7,015 nucleotides of DNA from Blastococcus sp. Lineage in GTDB: Bacteria > Actinomycetota > Actinomycetes > Mycobacteriales > Geodermatophilaceae. Within the stretch, counting starts at the first letter, position 1. Every line of letters begins with the position of its first letter. The notes under the pieces are model-generated. The model had not been told where the DNA came from. It searched no databases and saw only the letters and a list, made by a program, of their open reading frames with translations. Where the stretch lies: assembly GCA_025963345.1 (NCBI GenBank), contig JAOPUS010000407.1, positions 1 to 7,015 on the forward strand, given 5' to 3'. Position numbers and translations under genes: made by a program. Positions 1 through 5,624 of the stretch are shown here, piece by piece.

Positions 1-2
1 CC

Positions 3-1103
3 TACCGGCGCGAGACCAACACGATGCCCAACTGGGCCGGTTCGTGCTGGTACTACCTGCGCTACCTCGACCCGGGCGACGACGAGCGCATGGTCGACCC
101 CGAGCTGGAGAAGTACTGGCTGGGGCCGCGCGAACCGGGCGACGTCGGCGGCGTGGACCTCTACGTCGGGGGTGTCGAGCACGCCGTCCTGCACCTGCTG
201 TACGCCCGCTTCTGGCACAAGGTGCTGCACGACCTGGGCTACGTCTCGAGCGAGGAGCCGTTCCGCCGACTGGTGAACCAGGGCTACATCTCCGCCTTCG
301 CGTACACCGACGAGCGCGGCTTCTACGTGCCCGCCGCCGAGGTCGTGGAGAAGGACGGCCAGTTCTTCCACGAGGGCAAGCCGGTCAACCGTGAGTACGG
401 GAAGATCGGCAAGAGCCTGAAGAACATGGTGACGCCGGACGAGATGATCGGCACCTACGGGGCCGACACCTTCCGCGTCTATGAGATGTCGACCGGGCCG
501 CTGGAGCAGTCCCGGCCCTGGGAGACCAAGGCCGTCGTCGGCTCGCAGCGGCTGCTGCAGCGGATCTGGCGGGTCGTCATCGACGAGCAGACCGGCGCCG
601 TGCGGGCCGCTGACGTCGAGCCCGACGAGGACACGCTGCGCGCGCTGCACCGGACGATCGCCGGCGTGCGCGACGGCCTGACCACTCTGCGGTTCAACAT
701 CGCCATCGCCCGGATCACCGAGCTGACCAACCACCTCACGTCGGCCTACGGCGCGGAGACGCCGGTGCCGCGCTCGGTGGCCGAGCCGCTGGTGCTGCTG
801 GTCGCACCGCTGGCCCCGCACATCGCCGAGGAGATGTGGTCGCGGCTGGGCCACGACGAGTCGTCGGCCTGGCACGCGTTCCCGGTCGCCGACGAGCGCT
901 GGCTGGTCGATGACACGGTGCAGGTCGCCGTCCAGGTCAACGGCAAGGTGCGCGCCCAGGTGAGCGTGCCGGCCGACGCCGACGCCGCGGCGCTGGAAGC
1001 AGCCGCGCGCGCCGACGAGCGGATCGCGGGCTACCTGGACGGCGCGAGCGTGCGCCGCGTCGTCGCCGTCCCGGGCCGGCTGGTCAACTTCGTCCTCGGC
1101 TGA
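3..1103 (+). CDS. leuS: Leucyl-tRNA synthetase, C-terminal part (5' partial)
   Basis: This cytoplasmic class I aminoacyl-tRNA synthetase charges tRNA-Leu with leucine using ATP. The frame is open from base 3, where it reads YRRETNTMPNWAGSCWYYLR, so the first ATG at 24 is internal and the true start lies upstream of the window. About 366 residues are visible, against roughly 950 for a full actinobacterial LeuRS; the first part of the Rossmann core and the CP1 editing domain are therefore missing. Counting from base 3, the conserved GGVEHAVLHLLYARF block is near residues 56-70. The KMSKS-type ATP-binding signature appears as KIGKS at residues 134-138 (bases 402-416). The anticodon-binding helical domain follows (about 190-290, with LAPHIAEEMW near 270-278), then the small C-terminal domain with VQVNGKVRAQV near 310-320. 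The TGA stop is 9 bp from the stop of the convergent PPOX gene. Family identity is very secure. Confidence 0.97.
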   Translation, partial: YRRETNTMPNWAGSCWYYLRYLDPGDDERMVDPELEKYWLGPREPGDVGGVDLYVGGVEHAVLHLLYARFWHKVLHDLGYVSSEEPFRRLVNQGYISAFAYTDERGFYVPAAEVVEKDGQFFHEGKPVNREYGKIGKSLKNMVTPDEMIGTYGADTFRVYEMSTGPLEQSRPWETKAVVGSQRLLQRIWRVVIDEQTGAVRAADVEPDEDTLRALHRTIAGVRDGLTTLRFNIAIARITELTNHLTSAYGAETPVPRSVAEPLVLLVAPLAPHIAEEMWSRLGHDESSAWHAFPVADERWLVDDTVQVAVQVNGKVRAQVSVPADADAAALEAAARADERIAGYLDGASVRRVVAVPGRLVNFVLG

Positions 1104-1112
1104 CCGGCTCCG

Positions 1113-1496
1113 TCAGGCGGGGCGGATCCGGATGATCTCGTGCCGCTCCGCTCCGGGGCGGGTGAGCCGCTGCCACAGCCGGGACGACACGTAGCCCAGC
1201 TGGAACCGGACCCCGTAGGCGCGGCGGAGTGCTGCCAGCGCACGGGCTCGGTCGGCGTGCCCGACGAACTCCGCTACCCCGTCGACGGCAGGCTCCTGCG
1301 TCCGGCCGCGGAAGTCGCACGGCGCGACGGTCACCCGCGGGGTGTGCCGCAGCCGCTTGACCTTGCCCGAGTCCGCGCGCGTCCAGACGACCAGCGTGTC
1401 GCCGTCCGGGGCGGCCCAGACCGGCGTGCTGACCGGCACACCGGTGCGCCGGAAGGTCGTGAGGCCGATGTAGGTGCTGTGGGGGAGCGGGGTCAT
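1113..1496 (-). CDS. PPOX-class F420/flavin-binding split-barrel protein, Rv2061-like
   Basis: This 127-residue protein resembles the pyridoxamine-5'-phosphate-oxidase-like split beta-barrel family, in particular the small mycobacterial Rv2061-type group (TIGR03666) predicted to bind F420 or flavin. Visible family features are the N-terminal strand block TYIGLTTFRRTGVPVSTPVW (residues 8-27), a strand with LVVWTRADSGKVKRLR (35-50), and VTVAPCDFRGR (55-65), the usual cofactor-binding stretch. The remainder is a helix and a closing strand ending HEIIRIRPA. The ATG at 1496 is preferred over the longer open frame to 1628, because it starts exactly at family homology and overlaps the lipB stop as ATGA. 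The bases before it (CCGCCCCCGCTGG) hold no Shine-Dalgarno sequence, so translation is probably coupled to lipB. The substrate cannot be told from sequence, and F420 rather than FMN use is inferred from the family. Confidence 0.85.
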   Translation of the reverse strand: MTPLPHSTYIGLTTFRRTGVPVSTPVWAAPDGDTLVVWTRADSGKVKRLRHTPRVTVAPCDFRGRTQEPAVDGVAEFVGHADRARALAALRRAYGVRFQLGYVSSRLWQRLTRPGAERHEIIRIRPA

Positions 1497-2152
1497 CCAG
1501 CGGGGGCGGGCTCGAAGGCCAGGAGCCGCTTCATCGCGGCCTCGACCGGGCCGATCACCTCCGCGACCGTGAGGTCGCGCCCCAGTTCGGCAGACAGCGA
1601 CGTCACGCCGGCGTCGGGGATGCCGCACGGCACGATCGAGCCGAACGCACTCAGGTCGGGATCGCAGTTGATCGCGAAGCCGTGCATCGTCACGCCGCGG
1701 GCCACCCGGATGCCGATGGCGGCGATCTTCCGCTCGGGCCGGAAACCCTGGCCCGGCTCGTCCGCGGCGACCCAGACTCCGCTGCGGCCCTCGACCCGTC
1801 CGGCGTCGACGCCGAAGCCGGCGCAGACCTCGATCAGCGCCTCCTCGAGCCGGCGGACGTAGGCGACGACGTCGACCGGATCGGGCAGCGCGACGATCGG
1901 ATAGCCGACCAGCTGCCCCGGTCCGTGCCAGGTGATCTTCCCGCCACGGTCGACGTCGATGACCGGGGTGCCGTCCATCGGCCGTTCGTGCGGCTCGGTG
2001 CGCTTGCCGGCCGTGTAGACCGACGGGTGCTGGAGCAGCAGCATGGTGTCGGGCACCTCGCCGTCCACCCGCCGGGCGTGCAGCTCCCGCTGCATCTCCC
2101 AGGCCTGCTCGTAGGGCACCAGGCCCGCCCGCACGATCTCCAGTTCGGTCAC
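1493..2152 (-). CDS. lipB: Lipoyl(octanoyl) transferase LipB
   Basis: LipB moves the octanoyl group from octanoyl-acyl carrier protein to the target lysine of lipoyl domains (E2 subunits and GcvH); LipA then inserts sulfur. The 219-residue length is normal. The family motif RGGKITWHGPGQLVGYPI is at residues 69-86. The thioester-forming cysteine is C176 in IVPCGIPD, and the partner lysine is K142 in RKIAAIG; both numbers coincide with those reported for the M. tuberculosis enzyme. The start is a GTG at 2152 followed by MTELEIVRAG, which fits the family N-terminus. No clear Shine-Dalgarno lies upstream, but a TAGGCT hexamer ends 6 nt before it, suggesting a leaderless start. The stop overlaps the ATG of the PPOX gene. 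An E2 gene carrying a likely LipB target domain lies at the right end of the window. Confidence 0.97.
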   Translation of the reverse strand: MTELEIVRAGLVPYEQAWEMQRELHARRVDGEVPDTMLLLQHPSVYTAGKRTEPHERPMDGTPVIDVDRGGKITWHGPGQLVGYPIVALPDPVDVVAYVRRLEEALIEVCAGFGVDAGRVEGRSGVWVAADEPGQGFRPERKIAAIGIRVARGVTMHGFAINCDPDLSAFGSIVPCGIPDAGVTSLSAELGRDLTVAEVIGPVEAAMKRLLAFEPAPAG

Positions 2153-2158
2153 GGCCCC

Positions 2159-2164
2159 AGCCTA
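2159..2164 (-). promoter_or_regulatory. Candidate -10 box for leaderless lipB transcript
   Basis: Read on the minus strand, TAGGCT matches the actinobacterial TANNNT -10 pattern, and 6 nt separate it from the GTG start of lipB. That places the predicted transcription start at or within a base or two of the start codon. No convincing -35 hexamer is visible. Its upstream flank is the 17-bp tandem duplication. Confidence 0.45.
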
Positions 2165-2198
2165 GGCGTGGCTCATGCGAGGGCGTGGCTCATGCGAG
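2165..2198. repeat. 17-bp perfect tandem duplication at the peptidase stop codon
   Basis: Two identical head-to-tail copies of GGCGTGGCTCATGCGAG occupy 2165-2181 and 2182-2198. The right copy contains the last two codons and TGA stop of the S51 peptidase gene (stop at 2190-2192). The left copy repeats that segment in the spacer before lipB, so 17 of the 37 intergenic bases are duplicated coding-end sequence. The copies show no mismatch, which suggests a recent event or selection for both. Confidence 0.95.
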
Positions 2199-2924
2199 GC
2201 GGCGCGGCTCGACGCGCGTCTCCACCGCCGTGCCGTCCGGCCCCCGCTCGACCCGGTAGGCCGCCTTGTCCGGCCGGTCGGCCACGGCCTCGACCAGGTC
2301 GGTGCCCCGGTAGACCAGGCCGACGCCGTCGTCGGTGGCGTGCCCGCCGGGCAGCGTGCCGTCGGCCACCAGCCGGTGGTAGAGCGGCCGGCGCTGCTCC
2401 TCGGAGTCGTAGTGGACGCCGTTGGACGTGGGAATCAGCCCCAGCCCGTTGGTGACCGGGCGCAGATCGGGTCCGAAGGAGTCGGTGGTGCCGCCGACGT
2501 GCCAGCACAGCGAACCGGCCGACACCCCGCCCAGCACGACGCCGGCCCGCCAGCACTCGGCGAACACGTCGTCGAGTCCGTGCACCCGCCAGACGGCCAG
2601 CAGGTTGGCCACGCTGCCACCGCCGACCCAGATCACGTCCTGGGCCAGGAGGTGCTCCCGGACGTCGGCCACCGTCGGCATCGGGAAGAGGCTGAGGTGG
2701 CTGACCTCGACGGGACTGCCGGCGAACGCGCCGTAGACGCCGGCCACGCGGGCCGCATCGTCGCCGGTGGCCGTGCCCAGATAGCACAGCCGCGGGCGAG
2801 CGGGCGCACCCGCCAGCTCGAACGCGAGGTCGAACACCGGCCCCGGGCGCCAGTCGTAGGGGCCCCGGCCGCGGGCGGCGAACCCCATGCTGGTGGCCAG
2901 GATCGTGGGTGCGGACGCAGGCAT
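2190..2924 (-). CDS. Peptidase E-like protein (peptidase family S51)
   Basis: This 244-residue protein is predicted to be a cytoplasmic serine hydrolase of the S51 family, which includes PepE aspartyl dipeptidase and cyanophycinase. It opens with an ILATSMGF strand (residues 8-15), contains the nucleotide-fold-like loop IWVGGGSVANLL (98-109), and carries the nucleophile elbow LGGVSAGSLCW (131-141), with S135 as the likely catalytic serine. H171 in SNGVHYDSE lies 36 residues further on, close to the 37-residue Ser-His spacing of E. coli PepE (S120, H157). D148 or D153 could be the acidic partner. No signal peptide is seen. The ATG at 2924 keeps the first beta strand, whereas the next Met (residue 13) would cut it. 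There is no Shine-Dalgarno, but TAGGTT lies 7 nt upstream. It lies upstream of lipB with a 37-bp gap. Substrate preference (Asp-X dipeptides or other) is not shown by sequence. Confidence 0.88.
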   Translation of the reverse strand: MPASAPTILATSMGFAARGRGPYDWRPGPVFDLAFELAGAPARPRLCYLGTATGDDAARVAGVYGAFAGSPVEVSHLSLFPMPTVADVREHLLAQDVIWVGGGSVANLLAVWRVHGLDDVFAECWRAGVVLGGVSAGSLCWHVGGTTDSFGPDLRPVTNGLGLIPTSNGVHYDSEEQRRPLYHRLVADGTLPGGHATDDGVGLVYRGTDLVEAVADRPDKAAYRVERGPDGTAVETRVEPRRLA

Positions 2925-2931
2925 GACCCCG

Positions 2932-2937
2932 AACCTA
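2932..2937 (-). promoter_or_regulatory. Candidate -10 box for leaderless S51 peptidase transcript
   Basis: On the minus strand TAGGTT fits TANNNT and is 7 nt from the peptidase ATG at 2924, the spacing expected if transcription begins at the A of ATG. No strong -35 element is visible, and no Shine-Dalgarno precedes the ATG. Confidence 0.45.
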
Positions 2938-2973
2938 GGTGGCCCCGGTGACCCTCCGCCGCCGGGGGGCGCC

Positions 2974-2982
2974 TGTGGACAA
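2974..2982 (-). promoter_or_regulatory. DnaA-box-like 9-mer in divergent intergenic region
   Basis: The minus strand reads TTGTCCACA, identical to the preferred DnaA box of high-GC actinobacteria such as Streptomyces. It is the only exact copy I found in the window, and it lies in the 98-bp region between the divergent peptidase and kinase starts, upstream of both candidate -10 boxes. A single box does not make an origin. Regulation of the flanking genes by DnaA, or titration of DnaA, is only an inference. Confidence 0.4.
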
Positions 2983-3009
2983 CGCCGGCGACCGACCGCC
3001 GGACCGCCC

Positions 3010-3015
3010 TACGGT
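3010..3015 (+). promoter_or_regulatory. Candidate -10 box for leaderless kinase transcript
   Basis: TACGGT matches TANNNT and is separated by 7 nt (CTGCGGC) from the ATG at 3023, the same spacing as at the divergent peptidase gene. No Shine-Dalgarno precedes this ATG. The -35 position (about 2987-2992, GGCGAC) is a poor match to TTGACA. Confidence 0.45.
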
Positions 3016-3022
3016 CTGCGGC

Positions 3023-4621
3023 ATGTCCGCTGCCGTCCGGGCCGACCCCGGCGCCCACACCGTGCCGGTGGTGCCCGGCTACACGCTCGAGGCGCGGCTG
3101 GGGCGGGGTGGCTCCGGTGAGGTGTGGCGGGCGGTGCCGCGGCGGGGTGGCCCGCCGGTGGCCGTGAAGGTCCTGGTGGCAGGGGATCCCGAGCGCCAGG
3201 CCCGCGAGGCCGCGCTGCTCGGCGAGCTCGACCACCCGCACCTGGTCCGCCTGCTCGAGGTGGTGCACCAGCCGCAGCGGGGCGGCGCCCCGCGCGTCGC
3301 GCTGGTCCTGGAACTGCTGCCCGGCGGCAGCCTGGCCGCCCTGCTGGCGCGGCGCGGGCGGCTGCGGCCCGGCGAGGTCGTCACGGCGATCGCCCCGGTG
3401 GCGGCGGCCCTCGCCCACGCCCACGGGAACGGGGTCGTCCACGGCGACCTCTCGCCGGGGAACATCGTCTTCACCGGTGAGGGGCGTCCGGTCCTCACCG
3501 ACCTGGGCGTGGCACGGGTGCTCGGCGAGACGGCCGCCGGCGAGGTCACCCCCGCCTACGTCGACCCCACCGTGGCGCGGGGAGGGGCGCCGGGGCCGGC
3601 ATCGGACGTCTTCGGGGTGGCGGCCGCGGCGTTCCACGCCCTGACCGGGATCGCACCGTGGAACGCGGCCACTCCCGGCGACACGCTCACCGTGGCGGCG
3701 GACGGGCTGCTGCCCGACCTCGCCGAGCTCGCCCCGGACGCGCCCCCGGAGCTGATCGCGGTGATCGGCCGCGGTCTTGCCGCCGATCCCCACGACCGCG
3801 GGTCGGCAGCGGCCTTCGCGCTGGACCTTCGGCACGCCTGCCGGCCCGAGCCGGTGCGGCTGCCCGTGGACGGCGTGGCGGACGCCGACCTGGGGGCCAC
3901 CGGCCGCGGCCCGCGCACCGAGCTCACCCACCAGGTACCGGGCCGCCGCCCGCGGCCGGCGCCGGTCATCACCGAACCGCCCGGACGCCGGGAGCTCTGG
4001 CGCGGGGCCGTCCGCGGATGGTCGGCGAGGCTGCCCACCCGTCGCCTCGCAGCGGTCGGCCTCGTCGTCGTGGCGCTCACGGGTATCGGCTGGGCCCTGC
4101 TGGGATCGACCGGTGCCGGCGCCCCGGACACACGTGCGGGGGCGGCCGTCGCCGCGGCGTCATCGGCGGTGCCCGCCCCGCAGGGGGTGGGGGACCTGCC
4201 TGGAGAACCACGGGCCGTTCCTACGACCGCCGAGGAGTGGCGCGGCGTGGTGGACGGGCTGTACCGGCGGCGCGTCGAGGCGTTCGCGACGGCGTCCCCC
4301 GAACTGCTGGAGGAGGTGTACGTGGCCGGCAGCGCGCTGCTCACGGCCGACACCGAGCTCGCGCGGGGGCTGGCGGGGGCCGGGGAGGTGCTGCGCGGGT
4401 TCGCCCCGGCGGTCGAGGAGGTGACCGCTGTCGAGCCGGACGGGGAGCGGGTGCGACTGGACCTGATCGACGGCTGGCCCGGCTACGAGGTGGTGCCCGC
4501 CGCCCGCGCCGACGGCGCGGCCCTCCGGACGGGTGCGGGACGTGCGGCGACGGGAGTGCGCATGGTGCTGGTCCGAGCTGGTGACGGGTGGCTGATCGAA
4601 AGCGCCGAACGGATCGGGTGA
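3023..4621 (+). CDS. Membrane Ser/Thr protein kinase with extracytoplasmic NTF2/SnoaL-like tail
   Basis: This 532-residue protein has a Hanks-type kinase domain at about 20-275. It shows a glycine-rich loop GRGGSGEVW (28-35 region), ATP-binding K49 in VAVKV, a candidate alpha-C glutamate E62, catalytic loop VVHGDLSPGN (D142, N147), magnesium motif DLG (D160), and subdomain-IX aspartate D195 in SDVFG. The loop is not canonical: HRDxKPxN becomes HGDLSPGN, losing the Arg and Lys, and the APE position reads YVDPTV. A basic linker (about 276-340) leads to one membrane span (about 342-361). The outside part has an Ala/Pro-rich stretch, then a domain (about 400-530) starting TTAEEWRGVVDGLYRRRVEAF and ending MVLVRAGDGWLIESAERIG, a pattern typical of NTF2/SnoaL-like domains. 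The ATG at 3023 is preferred to the in-frame GTG at 2939, which would add 28 unlikely residues and swallow the promoter. It could be an active but atypical kinase or a pseudokinase. Its ligand and targets are unknown. Confidence 0.9.
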   Translation: MSAAVRADPGAHTVPVVPGYTLEARLGRGGSGEVWRAVPRRGGPPVAVKVLVAGDPERQAREAALLGELDHPHLVRLLEVVHQPQRGGAPRVALVLELLPGGSLAALLARRGRLRPGEVVTAIAPVAAALAHAHGNGVVHGDLSPGNIVFTGEGRPVLTDLGVARVLGETAAGEVTPAYVDPTVARGGAPGPASDVFGVAAAAFHALTGIAPWNAATPGDTLTVAADGLLPDLAELAPDAPPELIAVIGRGLAADPHDRGSAAAFALDLRHACRPEPVRLPVDGVADADLGATGRGPRTELTHQVPGRRPRPAPVITEPPGRRELWRGAVRGWSARLPTRRLAAVGLVVVALTGIGWALLGSTGAGAPDTRAGAAVAAASSAVPAPQGVGDLPGEPRAVPTTAEEWRGVVDGLYRRRVEAFATASPELLEEVYVAGSALLTADTELARGLAGAGEVLRGFAPAVEEVTAVEPDGERVRLDLIDGWPGYEVVPAARADGAALRTGAGRAATGVRMVLVRAGDGWLIESAERIG

Positions 4622-4636
4622 CGCGAGGGCCTCGGG

Positions 4637-5545
4637 TCAACCCCGGGAGAGAGCCGCCCGGAGCGCTGAGGTCAGGTCGGTGTGCGTGAACTCGTACCCG
4701 GATGCCTGCAGGCGGACCGGGAGGGCCCGCTGCCCACCAGCGACGCTGGAGCGGCCGAACTCACCGAGCGCCAACTTCAGGGCGAAAGCAGGCACCGGGA
4801 GCACGGTCGGCCGGTGCAACTGGCGGCCCAGTTCCTTCGTGAAGTCGGCGTTCGTCACCGGGTCGGGCCCGGTGAGATTGACCGGTCCGGCGACATCGGA
4901 GGTCAGCAGGTGCCGGATCGACCCGATCACGTCGTCCAGGCTGATCCACGGCCAGTACTGCCGGCCGCTGCCCATTCGCCCTCCGAGACCGAGCCGGAAC
5001 ACGGTGCCCAGGACCTGCACCAGCATCGCGGACCGGTCGAGCACGAGCCCGGTCCGCAGGCGCACGACGCGGACACCCGCCGCCTCGGCGGGGGCGGTCG
5101 CCCCTTCCCACTGGGCGCACATCTGGGCCAGGAAGTCGGAGCCTGCCGGGTCCTGCTCGGTCACGGTGCGGGATCCGGTGTCGCCGTAGAAGCCGACCGC
5201 CGACGCCGACAGCAGGACCCGCGTGCGGCTCGGGTCGCCTTCTTCGGCCGCCGCCATCGCCTTGCTGATCGTCGTGGTCGCGTCCAGTCGGCTCTGGAGC
5301 AGGCGCTCCTTGTAGCCGCCGGTGAACGGGCGCGGGCGGATCGGTGTCCCGGCGAGGTTGATCACCGCGTCGACGTCGGCGAGGAGAGCGCCGTCGATCC
5401 GATGGTGCTGGGGGTCCCAGCGGTGCTCTGCGGCGGTCCTCGGCGTGCGACGCACGAGCTGGATCACCTCGTGACCATCGGCGCGCAGTGCCGGGAGCAG
5501 CGCGCCCCCGACGAGCCCGGAGGCTCCGGTGACCGCGATCTTCAT
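4637..5545 (-). CDS. TIGR01777/SDR39U1-family NAD(P)-dependent epimerase-like protein (Rv2216 homologue)
   Basis: This 302-residue extended short-chain dehydrogenase-like protein belongs to the TIGR01777 group (YfcH, SDR39U1, M. tuberculosis Rv2216). The N-terminal dinucleotide-binding motif TGASGLVG is at residues 6-13. VINLAGTPI is at 61-69, LSASAVGFYGD (112-122) corresponds to the active-site strand, and QWEGATAPAE (145-154) and WPWISLDDV (198-206) are family hallmarks. The classical YxxxK pair is not evident. The C-terminal PVPAFALKLALGE region (from about 250) matches the DUF1731 tail of the family. The enzymatic reaction is not established. The start is secure: a strong Shine-Dalgarno, GGAGAAGGAG, ends 9 nt before the ATG. 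It follows the E2 gene by 79 bp on the same strand, as Rv2216 follows dlaT, and converges on the kinase gene with a 15-bp gap. Confidence 0.92.
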   Translation of the reverse strand: MKIAVTGASGLVGGALLPALRADGHEVIQLVRRTPRTAAEHRWDPQHHRIDGALLADVDAVINLAGTPIRPRPFTGGYKERLLQSRLDATTTISKAMAAAEEGDPSRTRVLLSASAVGFYGDTGSRTVTEQDPAGSDFLAQMCAQWEGATAPAEAAGVRVVRLRTGLVLDRSAMLVQVLGTVFRLGLGGRMGSGRQYWPWISLDDVIGSIRHLLTSDVAGPVNLTGPDPVTNADFTKELGRQLHRPTVLPVPAFALKLALGEFGRSSVAGGQRALPVRLQASGYEFTHTDLTSALRAALSRG

Positions 5546-5554
5546 GCGGTGGTG

Positions 5555-5564
5555 CTCCTTCTCC
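5555..5564 (-). promoter_or_regulatory. Strong Shine-Dalgarno of the TIGR01777-family gene
   Basis: The minus strand reads GGAGAAGGAG, 9 nt before the ATG at 5545. It contrasts with the SD-less starts of lipB, the peptidase and the kinase, and suggests this gene is translated from a leadered message, possibly continuing from the E2 gene. Confidence 0.85.
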
Positions 5565-5581
5565 AGATCCCCCGGGAACGC

Positions 5582-5616
5582 GATCGGGGCCCCGGCACAG
5601 TGCCGGGGCCCCGATC
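5582..5616 (-). terminator. Perfect 17-bp inverted repeat after the E2 gene; possible U-less terminator or processing hairpin
   Basis: GATCGGGGCCCCGGCAC (5582-5598) and its exact reverse complement (5600-5616) flank one central A, giving a 16-bp GC-rich stem with a 3-nt loop. It begins 8 nt after the E2 stop (stop at 5625-5627) and ends 36 nt before the next gene's ATG. No T-run follows on the minus strand (GCGTTCCCGGG). It may therefore be a U-less actinobacterial terminator, an attenuator, or an mRNA-stabilising hairpin separating expression of the two genes. Confidence 0.7.
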
Positions 5617-5624
5617 ACGGACCA

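Noticed and set aside
402..416. KIGKS in place of KMSKS in LeuRS as a possible defect
   Set aside because: I recall the same form in other actinobacterial LeuRS sequences, and the surrounding residues are well conserved, so it is normal variation.
1497..1628. Upstream extension of the PPOX gene to an ATG at 1628
   Set aside because: The extra 44 residues are Arg-rich, lie inside lipB in another frame, and have no family similarity; the ATG at 1496 overlaps the lipB stop.
2939..3022. GTG start at 2939 for the kinase
   Set aside because: It would add 28 residues rich in Arg and Pro, cover the DnaA-box-like site and the -10 candidate, and overlap the minus-strand -10 region; the ATG at 3023 fits better.
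2633..3931. 432-codon open frame on the minus strand spanning the peptidase start and the kinase gene
   Set aside because: It is an overlap artefact of high GC: its product is Arg/Gly/Pro/His-rich with no recognisable domain, and it runs antisense to a clear kinase and out of frame with the peptidase.
4631..4647. Possible short hairpin CTCGGG/CCCGGG at the kinase-TIGR01777 junction as a terminator
   Set aside because: Only six pairs including one G-U, no T-run on either strand, and it overlaps the coding end of the TIGR01777 gene.
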